A stretch of 64,000 nt of DNA from Sinonovacula constricta (GCA_007844125.1 CM017573.1:6331052-6395051), one strand, 5' to 3'; positions 44,791 through 57,389 are shown, counted from the first letter of the stretch. Notes: generated by a model from the letters alone, not told the origin. Numbers and translations: made by a program.

Positions 44791-45169
44791 ACAATCAAAT
44801 TTAAAATCAATCAAAGCACGAAATTATGTTGCTATAATGTTTAAGGAAAACGTGAGTTGCGGAAATAACCTATAGTTATCATATTTATATATGAAAATAA
44901 AGCATAAATATCTTCGACTTTCTAGATTAAATACACCAAAACTTTCCGATAATGCTCTCACCTAGAATTCTTCTAGTTACCATTTCAGTTAGTCTAAATA
45001 ACCAGAAGGCAAATGTTATTAAACTGATGACAGCAACGCGTGTTTAAAAATCTGCATTTCACATTAGATTTAAAAACAGACATTTACAGTTTTATGAGAC
45101 CTTTTTCGAAACAAGACTGAAAGTTTATCATAATAAGAGTGTTTGCTTGTATATTATCGTCTTTTTATC

Positions 45170-45345
45170 AATTTTAACTCCTGATGCAGGTGTTTGTTGT
45201 AAACCGTCTCACTTTGATGGGATTTTTTGTCTTCAATTATTATTTGTGAGAACAAACTTCGGGTAGTGCGAGGTTGGAGCGCTCCAGCAACCTGTTTTTA
45301 AACACACCAGTCGGTTCTTTCGCTGACTGACCTTTGTTGTTGTTT
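45170..45345 (-). repeat. Family B element, fragment of the distal half
   Basis: tcctgatgcaggtgtttgtt, tctcactttgatgggat, cgggtagtgcgaggttggag and cgctgactgacctttg are visible, then the copy breaks off in a T-rich run at the core. Confidence 0.78.
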
Positions 45346-45667
45346 TTTTTTTAAATTCCTCTTTCTGTGTTTATGTTGTCATATTTTACTAATTGTAATT
45401 TAGAAACTTTGATTCAAGCTTAAACACATCCAATGAGCAAAGTGGCAACCTTACTTACTTGCCTTTCACTTTCTGCTCGTTTTTGTCCAGTAATACAATA
45501 CAAACAAGCCAATCAGTAAGGTGTCGTTATACATAGTGACTGACATTAAAGATAAGATGCGATGAAATACATATTTACGTTTACTGAAATGTTTTTATTT
45601 AATATTTACCAAAATGTGAAGGTCAGCAATTGAACATTTTTATTCAAATTGAATTTTAATTTGATAA

Positions 45668-45904
45668 ACTCCTCAGGAAGTATTAGGTTATATCTATCTA
45701 AAACCTGCATAAGCACCCCCAATCGATCTCTTTTGCAGACTGACAGCTCCAAGGTGGTTACTGATTTGCATTTTTGTTAAATGACTCATCATAGATGTGT
45801 TCTTACTTTTACATTTAGCTTTCATGTGAATACCATTGACCTGTGCCTTTTTCAAATTTTGGTATAAATTGCAATGCTCATAGGACTTTGTCATATTTCC
45901 TTAT
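45668..45904 (-). repeat. Family A element, diverged
   Basis: ctcctcaggaagtattaggt, a degenerate core (gctccaaggtggttactg), gactcatcatagatgtgttc and the terminus ctcataggactttgtcatat. Confidence 0.82.
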
Positions 45905-46117
45905 CAATTATTTATTTATAAAATAGTATGAAGTGTCGTGCTTGAAGCAGAAAATAAGACACAGAGAACGTTATCAAAATAATTGGCATGTTTCAAAGGA
46001 AAGTTTAAGGATTTACAAATATTTAGGAACTGTTTGCTTCCCAAATTGTTAATATGTCGGTTTTTATATAAGTTTCATTTTATCAATGTTTCTGATCTTG
46101 GTATGTAATGCACGTGC

Positions 46118-46452
46118 TTTTAACTCCTGATGCAGGTGCTAACTATTAGTTGTCTCACTTTGACGGGATATTTATATTTACCATGTTTGTTTGATAGAAA
46201 TATAACTCCCGAAAGTGCGAGGTTGGAGCGCTCCTTAAATCAGGTGTATGCCCCCCAGTTTGTCGTTTTGCCGACTGACCGTTCCAAGGCGGTAACTGCA
46301 TTTTTGTTGTTCTTTTTTTTTTTTTTTTTTTGTGTTATGTCTCGTCTCTTCGTTTTCTCACATTTACATTTAAGCTGTTTGCCTTTGTCTAGAGGTAGTA
46401 AAGATTTAAATATCTGTGGCAATTGTGATAGGACCTTTTCCTATTAACCTTT
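46118..46452 (-). repeat. Family B element, near-complete
   Basis: Distal block ctcctgatgcaggtgctaac, cactttgacgggat, cgaaagtgcgaggttggagc, the core (46276-46297), a 22-bp T run (46310-46331) and the terminus gataggaccttttcctatta. An overlapping 105-codon frame is not a gene. Confidence 0.87.
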
Positions 46453-46459
46453 TATTTTA

Positions 46460-47435
46460 TATTCTTACCGTCTATTTTTTATTCCAGAGATGTTTATGTT
46501 ATGCAGTATCTCAAGAATCTTATGGGTTTTAAGGATAATTGATAATTCATGATAAATTTATTCTTTAAGAAAGAGTGCATATCATTGGAACACTTTCATA
46601 TCTAGATAATGTTTAACATAATGCATGCACTTATATTCAAAATAACTTAAGCTGATTGCTCTCAGAATGAAAAAAGAAAGATTTGCGAGGAAAAAAATCC
46701 AATTGCTTAAATAACTTATATAGCTATGTTGGTTTCAACGCCAACGTTAATATAATGATTAAATGCGCTTAATTGAAATTTACTCTTTATGTTCTAGAAT
46801 GCAATATGTGTGCAACATTACGCTTAATTTAAAGGCACGTGCATATTCTTCCATAGGGCAGCTTTTTAAATAATAACATTTAATATTTCAACTTATAATA
46901 TATGTTTTACTTTATTATAAAACATGTGTGTTTTCAATTTCCTTTGTAATCTGACCTTTATGAAAATTAAATTGATTCAAACGGGAAAGACAAATGAATC
47001 TAATTTTTATTATAACATTTACCACATTTTGTATAGGTAAAACTGTTTTAAACAAAATATTGCAGTCGTACGACACAATGACTGTAAATAAAAGTTATAT
47101 TCATTTTAAAAGCATACTCGTTGAAAGATTAATTAAAACACAATTTATGATAGTAACATATGCGACCATTTAAATAAATGCCTGTTTTAGGAGTCAATAT
47201 CTGCTTTACAGTACCACTTGGAATAAGAGTTAGGAGGTTTAAATATATTTTTTATGATTTCTTTAAAAGGATTGTGAATGTGTTGCGGGTTTGTTTATCG
47301 GAGGCGGGATTGTTTGTGTTGTAGTGTGTGTTTTCTGTGTGTGTGTTGTTTTGGTTGTTGTTTACTACTAATAATACTTACTTCAACTTCTACTTCTCCT
47401 ACTACTACTGCTGGTACTCCTGCTACTACACATAT
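46460..47435. other. AT-rich spacer without recognisable features
   Basis: No supported gene or RNA. Confidence 0.45.
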
Positions 47436-47439
47436 CAGT

Positions 47440-47640
<201 letters not shown>

Positions 47641-47730
47641 TGTCTGCCTTGGTCTAGTGGTAGTAAAAAATTTTCAATATCTGTGTTCATTCTTATAGGA
47701 CATTTTTTTATTTTTTTCAATTACCGTTCC
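47641..47730 (-). repeat. Family B terminal fragment
   Basis: tgccttggtctagtggtagt, caatatctgtg and tataggacattt match the outer end of B, directly against the (ATT)n tract. Confidence 0.65.
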
Positions 47731-47734
47731 AGAC

Positions 47735-48112
47735 ACCTTTTCTATATCGTCTTACTTATAGCTTAAAACGACAATATACTGACAAAAATAATTGTCATGA
47801 AGGTAAATATCAAGACATTTTCTAATTAAAGAATTCTTGAGGTATCTTAATAAGAGCTCGGTTTTGACGTCATCTGCCCTCAAAAATGTCTCTGTTGTGG
47901 ATATTTTATCAGTCTGACTATATGCCACTATGCGTAAAACATTAATTAACTGGTTATAAAATGACATTATTTGAAGCACGGCTGAACAACTACAAAGTTA
48001 TTCGAAAGCCAACAGGTCATATATTAAGAAAAGTTTGCTTGCATTTGGTGTTTACAACAGTAAACCAATTACATGTATGCATCATAAGATGAGATGAGTT
48101 TGTCTATGGATC
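47735..48112. other. AT-rich spacer
   Basis: No recognised feature. Confidence 0.4.
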
Positions 48113-48116
48113 ACAC

Positions 48117-48415
48117 CGGACCCCGTAGCGCAATCGGTAGAGCGTAGGCTCTAGGTACGGGAGACCTCGCATACAATCCCGGGTGGCGATGTACGAAGTC
48201 GTTAAAATGATAGTGGTATAGCTCCCTTGCTGACGCTCAAGCAAAGATAAGGGTATTTCCGTGACTGGTTGGCCCGTTGTCATGATTGTTTGTAGTATCA
48301 GGTGTTCACGGCATGTTACTCAAAGTGAAGGCAGCACTATATCTGCTTCAAGTAGACACCGACTCCAAAAAACTGAAATACTGTTGGTGGGACGATAAAC
48401 CCAACAAACATAATC
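48117..48415 (+). mobile_element. tRNA-derived SINE, full length
   Basis: A box gtagcgcaatcggtagagcg (48125-48144) and a decayed B-box position (acaatcccggg, ~48175). Then comes the family body (ctgacgctcaagcaaagata, gtgttcacggcatg) and the tail ctgttggtgggacgataaac. It belongs to the family of the 41.9-kb copy. Confidence 0.83.
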
Positions 48416-48611
48416 GTTGACCGGTAATGCGATCGGGCTTTAGATAAGACGTGTGATGATAGCATTAAAACTGTATTTTGGGAAATAATATTTTCTTCGA
48501 ATAATGTCAAAACTTTGAATAGTGCAAAAAAGTAAATAATCGGAGGTTGTTTTTTACATTAAATTATATAGGGAAAGAATCGGTACCATTTTATCACTAC
48601 CATTTTATTAA

Positions 48612-48700
48612 CGACTTTGGTATGTCGCGGCCCGGAATCGAACCCGGGGCCTTCCGTACCTGGAGCCGTCGCTCTATCGATTGCGCCACTAGGTTCAGTC
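48612..48700 (-). mobile_element. tRNA-derived SINE head, inverted
   Basis: On the minus strand the A box tggcgcaatcgatagagcg (48671-48688) and an intact B box ggttcgattcc (48634-48644) are followed by cgacataccaaagtcgtt, which is the start of the SINE body. The body and tail are missing. It is the best-preserved pol III promoter in the window and faces the full SINE 200 bp away. Confidence 0.8.
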
Positions 48701-48704
48701 AATC

Positions 48705-49448
48705 ATTATGTATTGTCAGTCAAACTGCGAACTGCGAAAGAAGGTTACTCCGGTAACATCGATGTATGGCTTCCTTTATTGGTTAAGTAAGGTTGGTAAT
48801 TGCAAATGACGTGTTAATAAGTTTGACGAGTAATTAAATAAGCAGATTAACAATTCAATCGAAGACTGACTTGTTTCACTTTGTTTTCCACGCGGAAGTG
48901 CAAACTGTTAAACGGTTATGTAAATGCTGACCAATATCACCGTGACCTCAACTGAGGAAACTGGCTGAAATCTTAGCAGAGCTAAGATTGCTAATAACGA
49001 TTATGTAATGCATGTTGCAGTTTGCGAAAGATGATAATATGTTCACGTATTTTCGACAATGCTTTATACATATATGCATAAATTTTGATCTGCTATTATT
49101 TTGAAAAGAAAACAAAAGAAAAAAATATTCATTTCATTTTAAACAATTAACTTTTTTACCTCTGTTTCACTGTTTATAGTATTATGGTGTATATTGTATA
49201 TGTACGTACATTGCTCCTTGCACATTTTGATACAGATTTGCGGACTCCTAGTCGGAAATGTTTAAAAGTTAAGACAATTTAGATTGTTCAAATCGATGAA
49301 TTGTTCGAAGTAAATAGGGGATCACAACGAGTTGGAATAACCGAAATTCGACGCAAAGATTTAAACATATACTGGCAAAACTGGCAAAATTATTAATTTT
49401 TGATCACGTTTGTTTCTTCGAGCATTAAAATGGTTAGTTAAGGTACAC
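48705..49448. other. Spacer without recognisable features
   Basis: No supported gene or RNA. Confidence 0.4.
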
Positions 49449-49451
49449 CAT

Positions 49452-50040
49452 TTTATTAGTCAACAAGTTTTAGGTAAAAAAAACCTGACCCAATGACCTG
49501 TTTTGTCCAACAACGTTTCGCACATTAATGCAAAGTTAAAAAACACGGCAAACCTGCATACTGCTTGTGTTTGGTCGTTGTCGATAAGCAATAAAAGAGG
49601 CAATGGCGGTTCATCATTTTCAACAAGTGTTAGGTTAGAATAGGTAAATAAGAAAAGGTCCTATCAAAACTTACACAAATATTTAAATTTTATCTACCTG
49701 TAGACAAAGGCAAACAAGGTAAATGTAAATATGACAAAAACACAGACACGAGACATAACACACAAAAAGAAAAAACATCAATTACCGCCTTGGAACGGTC
49801 AGTCGGCAAAAGGGCCAACTGGGGTGCTTAAACCTGGTTTGTGGAGCGCTCCAACCTCGCACTTCCTGAAGGTTTTATCCAATGACCAGTGTGGTCCAAC
49901 AACATTTCGCATATTAATGCAAAAATAAGACAACGGCACATCCGCAAATTACTTTGTCAGTTCTTCAGGTTTAGTCTTTGTCGATAAGGGGATAAAATTG
50001 ATGAGAAAAGGTTACAAGAAGTGTGTAACTAAACCCACCT
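49452..50040 (+). repeat. ~180-bp local tandem duplication, second copy split by a family B insertion
   Basis: Copy 1 (49452-49624) has caacaagttttaggta, tgacctgttttgtccaacaa, cgcacattaatgcaaa and ttgtcgataagcaata. Copy 2 starts at 49620 (caacaagtgttaggtt), is interrupted, and resumes at 49876 with ccaatgaccagtgtggtcca, cgcatattaatgcaaa and ttgtcgataaggggata. A third partial start follows near 50012. Confidence 0.78.
49640..49875 (+). repeat. Family B element, short form, with boundaries set by an unoccupied duplicate site
   Basis: From taggtaaataagaaaaggtc through the core (49783-49801) to cacttcctgaaggtttta. The duplicate sequence beginning at 49452 lacks it, giving an insert of about 235 bp. 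Confidence 0.87.
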
Positions 50041-50073
50041 AAAACTTATCGATATATCACTTGTTTAATTCTA

Positions 50074-50226
50074 GTAAGAATATATGACAAAGTCATATGA
50101 GCATTGCAATATATACCAAACTCCGAAAAGGCACAGAACAAAGGTATTTCACATGCAAGCCAAGCGAAAAGTAAGAACAAGTTTGTAATTAGTCATTTAA
50201 CGAAAAGAGAAAACCCGACAATTACA
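50074..50226 (+). repeat. Family A, terminal half only
   Basis: aagaatatatgacaaagtca, accaaactccgaaaaggcac and caagccaagcgaaaagtaag up to acccgacaattac, where the core should start. Confidence 0.85.
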
Positions 50227-50229
50227 TAA

Positions 50230-50740
50230 TATGCGTGTAATAATTTCACCATTACCCGCAAGCACAGCAAGTTAGTATCGCTTGGTATTTGGAAATAGTT
50301 TATGACCACAAGTGCAGTTACTTACTGTTAGCCAAGAGTTTTTCAGCAAAGTCAATGGCTGGATGATATCTTATGTATATGATATATAATCTTTTATGTA
50401 TAAATAAAATAAAATAGATAAAGTCATCAAACTCTCAAGATGTATATTTATCATTTTCTTATATTTTTCAGATGCAATTTGTATTTCCGCTAAATACTGA
50501 CGTCGGATCTGAACACCGTATTCTTCAATGACAAAATATTGTGATCGAATATTTGTTTGCAACTTTTTTTTACAGAGGGAATTCCATTGATATAGGTGTT
50601 TTTGACTGAGCATCCAGTGCCTGATTTTGGAAATAATTTTCTCAAAAGAATATACCCTTCTAAAACAACATCTCCTTAAAATTGAAAGGACATCAACAAA
50701 CAGCTTTTTGGACTAACGTTTTATGCAAAAGCCATTGAAA
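50230..50740. other. AT-rich spacer
   Basis: An 80-codon minus-strand frame (50371-50613) has no recognisable domain. Confidence 0.4.
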
Positions 50741-50751
50741 ATGTGAGTTCA

Positions 50752-50848
50752 CGGAGTTTGAACCCGGTCGCGACATATCTGCTTTAAGTAGACACCGTCT
50801 CCTGATAACCGAAGTACTGTTGGTGGGACGATAACGCCAACAAATAAA
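50752..50848 (+). repeat. tRNA-SINE tail fragment
   Basis: tttgaacccggtcgcgacat (B-box side) joins atctgctttaagtagacacc and ctgttggtgggacgataacg; most of the body is deleted. Confidence 0.75.
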
Positions 50849-50869
50849 CTATAAAGGTTTGGTAAGAAA

Positions 50870-51412
50870 AGTTCTTTAATGCATTGTTTTTTTTCCCTTA
50901 CACTGTAATTGAGGAAAGACCTAGGAAGACACTTTAAAGGCATTGAAAAATGGAATGTGGCCATATCTGGCTTCACACTGTGATCACAGTGGGAGGTTTA
51001 CTAGTTGAAGGAAGGTAGTAGGGATGAGGTGGGTCTAGCTGGCTGGACACAGTCTCAGACTGCAATGGTTTCTGGATAGAGGTGAGGGTTAAAGTGTTAC
51101 CGACCATAGGTAGTGCGGCCCATGTGCATTAAGTGTGACTTATTGTTTTACGACATCTTCCCCTATGAAGTCTCTGTGTATATTAAACTGATCAATTGTC
51201 CAGCTGTGATCGCTTCTCTAAAGAAGTCTATTTCAGTGTCTTTAAGAATAAAGTGTTACTGACCATAGGTAGTGCGGCCCATGTGCATCAAGTGTGACTT
51301 ATTGTTTTACGACATCTTCCGCCATGAAGCCTCTCTGTATAATAAACTGATCAATTGTCCAGCTGTGATCGCTTCTCTACAGAAGTCTATTTCAGTGCCT
51401 TTAAGAACATGG
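50870..51412 (-). repeat. Family C repeat, inverted, with a ~160-bp tandem unit duplicated
   Basis: gaatgtggccatatctggct and cagtgtgatcacagtggga correspond to the module at 38.87 kb. ccataggtagtgcggcccat, ttgttttacgacatcttcc and aattgtccagctgtgatcgc occur twice, at 51091-51249 and 51250-51410. Confidence 0.82.
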
Positions 51413-51419
51413 TGTTTGA

Positions 51420-52668
51420 GTTTCGTTAATTGTTATTTCTCGATCAAAGTGATAGAAACCACATTTAGGACTCGGCGCAAAATGGAGAAAAAATACAAGA
51501 AATGTATTGATGCAAACCATCAAAGGACGTTCAAGATGGTTTTTAATTAATAAAATACGTTACCTAATGCACAACACAGACACGGACGGTCATCCAATAA
51601 GAACTTTGAAACACCAAGAGCTAAATATTAGTTTTATATATTGCCTTCACTGGCATATGACATATGTTGCATCATTTGTTTTGCATGCCATCTAAATGTC
51701 TTAAAATAATGCAAATCGGACGGCGTGATCCAAGAACAGAATACAGATATAAAGTCTGTATTACAGCTCAGCTAACGAGTTAGAATAAAATAGGCTTAAC
51801 CCATGCTTTCAGAAGATGACATAATCTGTATAACTTATGTACGTCATACAAAGTTGTTATTTTTTCAGTCTGGATCATGTAATGATCATTCGTAACAACT
51901 CGTTCATTTGTACGAAATAGAGTAGTCCGAACACCGTCTAGTAGTTCCGAAAATGTCTGCAATAACTTGAAATTAGACACACAATTTGTTAATCTGTTTC
52001 CCAGCTCGTTTTTTTTTCAATAAAGATTGGACATTACACACGCTATGCTTTATGCTTTTTTTTCTTGTCGTGTGTAACATATTGTCTCTGCATTGTCTGT
52101 CGTGTTATTTTTTATTTTTTTCTATAAAGTCGCACACTACCTTTCATTATTTTCCTTTTCTTAATGTCAGTTCATGTACTTATATAGACTAGTTCAAACA
52201 CCGCATAGTAGTTACGAATGATCTAATAGCTACAAGAACAGCCCATTGACACATTTCTAATTAATTCCACGAAGGGTCTCGCTTCTTCGCCGACGCCAAT
52301 AAACCTAACTAAGTCTAATATGTTTAAAAGCATGCAAGCTTTCTGATGACATAAAAAATAGTTTAAGACATTTTTGGGAAATGCTTGTAAAGAAATTAAT
52401 CTTCTATTTCCAAGACATGTTAATGAAATTACTTTCACGACGCGACAATAGATAACAAGTTAAACAAACGATTTTAATTATTGCAAATGTCATAAACTTC
52501 AGCCAGTTTAATTTGATCTATCAAAAGGCACATACTTTTGCAAAATATCAAGGGCTGGCTGGTAATAATTTAATGCATATAAAAATAAAGCTTGAATGAA
52601 TACTATCGACTGGTTAAACAATTCATTTAAACTTTTGAGTAACCTTAAAAGCATGTTAAATCTTATGC
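51420..52668. other. Spacer without supported genes
   Basis: Several 60-90-codon frames on both strands lack domains or splice context. Confidence 0.4.
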
Positions 52669-52671
52669 GGA

Positions 52672-53012
52672 AAAAGAATATATGACTAAGTCCTATGAAC
52701 ATTGCAAATAGGTTTTTTTTTCATTGCTTGCATTTGAGAAATCCATCAGGAAAAGCGAGTTCAGAACTCTGTAAGAATATATGACAATGTCCAATGAGCA
52801 TTGCAGCATATACCAAACTCCAAAAATGCACAGGACAATGTATTTCACGTGCAAGCCAAGAAAAAAGCACGAACGAATTTTTGATGAGTCATTTAACGAA
52901 AAGAGCTAACCGGACAGTTACCGCCTTGGAACGGTCAGTCGGCAATATGGACCGACTGGGGTGCTGAAACCGGTTTTACAGAGCTCTAACGTCGCACTTC
53001 CTGACGAAGGTT
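52672..53012 (+). repeat. Family A composite: short plus tip, inverted distal piece, then a near-complete plus copy
   Basis: 52672-52713 is the A terminus in plus orientation. 52718-52773 (cattgcttgcatttgagaaa, ccatcagga, gaactctgtaa) is the distal part in minus orientation. 52774-53010 is a plus-strand copy with the core at 52918-52936, ending cgtcgcacttcctgacga. Confidence 0.85.
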
Positions 53013-53014
53013 TA

Positions 53015-53585
53015 ATTTATTTTTCACCACTAATGAATATACGCGTTTGATTAGATTAATTAATTTGGAACCCTCGTATCTTCGTGTATGTGCTTATTTG
53101 ATTTACAGTATAAGGTATGCGTTAGATTAAGTTAATTAATTTTAAACTCTCGTATCTTCGTGTATGTGATCATTAAATTTAATATTTTGTATCTTTGTGC
53201 ATGTGTTGTTGTTTTGCTTTGTTTTTGAACATTTGTAATTAAAAAGCAGGCTGTTTTAGTGACTATCAGTATTAGCGTATTTTGTCTTTTGGTATAAAAT
53301 CATTTGCTCCTGGTGCTAAACTGAGAACAAAAAAAAAACGTATTATTTACTGAAAATATCGGTCGCCCTTCCAAATAAAAATGACGATTTTCTAGATTAT
53401 ATAAGTAGTGTATTTCACATACTAAATCCTCTTCAACTTATGTCCTGACTGACCTGAATTGGCCATGTTACTTATATAAGTTGTTACATAAAACCTTGTC
53501 CAGGTGATAATTTATATTCCATTCAAATATGAACACATATAAGCAATCAGGATTTGTAAAATTACAACGTGTTAATTAGCATGCA
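53015..53585. other. AT-rich spacer
   Basis: A short direct repeat (ctcgtatcttcgtgtatgtg at 53084 and 53150) is visible; no gene. Confidence 0.4.
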
Positions 53586-53627
53586 CTTATGTCTGTAGCA
53601 TCGCGAGTTTCTCTAACTTACTGACCT

Positions 53628-53822
53628 TACGTAAACCAGTTTACCCCAGTCGAACGGTTTGATTGTCTCACCGTTCCATGGCGATAATTGTTTGGATTGA
53701 CTTTTTGTTCAATGATTTACTTCCTTATATATTGGGTTTGCATGTGAATAACGTTGTCCTGTGTCTTTTCGAATTGTGGTATATGTTGCAATGCTCCTAG
53801 GACTTTGTCATATTTATTTAGT
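53628..53822 (-). repeat. Family A element, diverged
   Basis: accagtttaccccagtcgaa, a mutated core (caccgttccatggcgataat) and the terminus ctaggactttgtcatattta. Confidence 0.8.
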
Positions 53823-53824
53823 CG

Positions 53825-54810
53825 ATATATATGGTATTCCGTAATAAACGGAAGTGTGTTACACAATAATATTCCTTTGGGGATTCAGATTGTTTGCAGG
53901 ACTTTAGACAAATAGGATTAATTGTATTAGCCGAACTGGAAACCTAAGTCAATAATCTAAAAACGTGCAAAACCGTAATGATTTAGTACACAGCCATCCA
54001 ACACAGCATTATAAATAAGACCTATAGTCTATAGTTGTCAAAACGTTAGTTTAATGTCAGGCTGTTGACAATTAACGATGTGTACTTTTGTTGTCAATCG
54101 TTTCAAATTGTGTTTCGTGTCGGTATATAATACCGATCCTTATAAAGGTCATCGTTGATATACATTTTGTTTATATTTAAGAATTCAGGATTTTTAAATT
54201 TTGTAGTTGGAATAAAAATTTACTCTTTCATCGTTTGGACAAATGTACACGCATTTAAGAGATAACATTATTATTAGCACGAACTTCCAAACAGTGTCCC
54301 CATAAAAGTTCATTTTGGTCGGTGTATAAGATAATATGTCTCGACGGTTTGACAGGTCTTTCCAAGTTTAAGATGTAGAAAAAATCTCCAAATTGTCTGT
54401 GGTAGTCTGTGGTAGTACGGCAAAAATATTGCCCCACGCTGTAATTATTTTGAAAGGACCTTTTCTTATTTAACTTGTCTTTGCAGTTCCGGCTATGGGA
54501 TTAACGTGTGTAAACCTAACATCTTGGATATCAAATTGAGCTGAACTTTCCGAGTAAAAATGTAAATTAAATATTAGGCTCAGTTGAATGTATCTTATAG
54601 ACCTCACGGATTTGAATGTTTTTAGTATAAAAACGGCATTGTTTTGTAGCTTTGAATAATAACCAATGTAATGACGGCAGTTAAATTTAGCTTTCACTCA
54701 ACCAAATTATGGACTGTAACATGATTTGTTATTTCCATTTTTCTAAATGATAAGTCAGCAATTTATGAGTACAATGCAAATGCTTTATTATAAAGGTAAA
54801 TGGAAAATAA
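53825..54810. other. AT-rich spacer; tiny family B terminus at 54449-54474
   Basis: ttttgaaaggaccttttctt matches the B terminus but is too short to count as a copy. No gene found. Confidence 0.4.
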
Positions 54811-54816
54811 ATACCC

Positions 54817-56470
54817 GTGCTTCATCTTACAAGTGCTGTATCTTACAAGCGCTTCATCTTACAAGTGCTGTATCTTACAAGCGCTTCATCTTACAAGTGC
54901 TGTATCTTACAAGTGATTCATCTTACACGTGCTTCATCTTACAAGTGCTTCATCTTACAAGTGCTGTATCTTACAAGTGCTGTATCTTACAAGTGATTCA
55001 TCTTACAAGTGCTTCATCTTACAAGTGATTCATCTTACAAGCGCTTCATCTTACAAGTGCTTCATCTTACAAGTGATTCATCTTACAAGTGCTGTATCTT
55101 ACAAGCGCTTCATCTTACAAGTGCTGTATCTTACAAGCGCTTCATCTTACAAGTGCTGTATCTTACAAGTGATTCATCTTACAAGTGCTGTATCTTACAA
55201 GTGATTCATCTTACAAGTGCTGTATCTTACAAATGCTTCATCTTACAAGTGCTGTATCTTACAAGTGCTTCATCTTACAAGTGCTTCATCTTACAAGCGC
55301 TTCATCTTACAAGTGCTTCACCTTACAAGCGCTTCATCTTACAAGTGCTTCATCTTACAAGTGCTGTATCTTACAAGTGCTTCATCTTACAAGTGCTTCA
55401 TCTTACAAGTGCTGTATCTTACAAGTGTTTCACCTTACAAGCGCTTCATCTTACAAGTGCTTCATCTTACAAGTGCTGTATCTTACAAGCGCTTCATCTT
55501 ACAAGTGCTGTATCTTACAAGCGCTTCATCTTACAAGTGCTGTATCTTACAAGTGCTTCATCTTACAAGTGCTGTATCTTACAAGCGCTTCATTTTACAA
55601 GTGCTGTATCTTACAAGCGCTTCATCTTACAAGTGCTGTATCTTACAAGTGCTTCATCTTACAAGTGCTGTATCTTACAAGCGCTTCATCTTACAAGTGC
55701 TTCACCTTACAAGCGCTTCATCTTACAAGTGCTTCATCTTACAAGTGCTGTATCTTACAAGCGCTTCATCTTACAAGTGCTGTATCTTACAAGTGATTCA
55801 CCTTACAAGCGCTTCATCTTACAAGTGCTTCACCTTACAAGCGCTTCATCTTACAAGTGCTTCATCTTACAAGTGCTGTATCTTACAAGCGCTTCATCTT
55901 ACAAGTGCTGTATCTTACAAGTGATTCATCTTACAAGTGCTGTATCTTACAAGCGCTTCATCTTACAAGTGCTGTATCTTACAAGCGCTTCATCTTACAA
56001 GTGCTGTATTTTACAAGTGATTCATCTTACAAGTGCTGTATCCTACAAATGCTTCACCTTACAAGTGCTTCATCTTACAAGTGCTGTATCTTACAAGCGC
56101 TTCATCTTACAAGTGCTGTATCTTACAAGTGATTCATCTTACAAGTGCTGTATCTTACAAGTGATTCATCTTACAAGTGCTGTATCTTACAAATGCTTCA
56201 CCTTACAAGCGCTTCATCTTACAAATGCTTCATCTTACAAGTGCTTCATCTTACAAGTGCTGTATTTTACAAGCGCTGCATCTTACAAGTGCTGTATCTT
56301 ACAAGTGATTCATCTTACAACTGCTGTATCTTACAAGTGATTCATCTTACAAGTGCTGTATCTTACAAGTGATTCATCTTACAAGTGCTGTATCTTACAA
56401 ATGCTTCACCTTACAAGCGCTTCATCTTACAAGTGCTTCATCTTACAAGCGCTTCATCTTACAAGTACAA
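54817..56470 (+). repeat. Minisatellite, 16-bp unit (tcttacaag + 7-bp variant), about 103 copies
   Basis: The constant half is tcttacaag; the variable half is tgctgta, cgcttca, tgcttca or tgattca. Because 16 is not a multiple of three the array passes through all three frames every 48 bp, and none contains a stop. Up to 443 open codons therefore exist in overlapping frames with the same 16-residue period. These are repeat artefacts, not proteins. Confidence 0.96.
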
Positions 56471-56474
56471 AATC

Positions 56475-57385
56475 GCACACATGCTGATATGGCAGGTAAA
56501 ATTTATTTGCATATAAATATTTTTCTGGTATTTTAACAATCCTTAAATTTTAAGTAAAGAAATGGCAAAGTTTTTAGATTAATACAAATTAAAAAGGCAG
56601 AAAGTCAGCTGAGTTGGAAGAGAACTATTACTTTACCAGTGTGGCGAGAGAAAACAATTCGATTGGCAGAAAAAACAATAATTTACATAAGAAAATATTT
56701 GCACACGTTTCCATTTGTTTTTTTTTTGCTTATAATTAAACTTAATCGACAGTATAAAACGTCTCTGCTAAGTCATATCTGCTTTGAATCGATCGATTTC
56801 AAACAGAAAATGTGACCAACAAGAGAACCAGTCATAACCATCATGTAATTTGATTGGATTTCAGAAAATATCTGTTTTTATATTGTTGGGAACAAAGTGT
56901 GGCGTGTTCTGTAGAGTTAGCGAAAGAAATAATTAAACAAAGAACGCCGGCGGCAAACTTAACTAAAAAACTCAAATTTATAAGTAACATCGTATTTAAT
57001 TTTATTAGATCTTTAATCAAGTTTTCATTATAAAATAGTATCATTTTACATATACTTAAAGACTAGATAAAACCATAATTATCATTGAACGCCTACTCAC
57101 ATTGTTTGCAATTGCTAGCATAGTGATTTATTCTTCGTTAGAATACTCGCAAGAGATCAAACAAACATCTTGGCGACGATCAACTATAAGTGCCAAAAGA
57201 GACCCAAGACACATATGAACGCGTTACAAGGAAAGGAGATCGTTAAGGATTTTAAAGGAGCCTAATAATTCTTGAATTAATACAAAGAAAGTAAAATTTG
57301 TGTTAGATCTTCGTACAACTGTAGGCATAAGACAATCAGAAACAATAATATTATCAAATAAGAAAACAATATAAAATCGGACATG
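56475..57385. other. Spacer without recognisable features
   Basis: No supported gene or RNA. Confidence 0.45.
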
Positions 57386-57389
57386 ATTT

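Noticed and set aside
43152..44875. Open frames encoding decapeptide repeats on both strands
   Set aside because: The 30-bp unit preserves any frame without a stop. Variation is spread over all codon positions, and both strands are open.
46130..46447. 105-codon frame
   Set aside because: It lies wholly inside a family B element and is not conserved in other copies.
48117..48190. Functional tRNA gene
   Set aside because: The position of the B box is mutated, and the SINE body and tail follow directly.
54747..56372. 443-codon and overlapping open frames
   Set aside because: A 16-bp tandem repeat lacking stops in all plus frames explains them fully.
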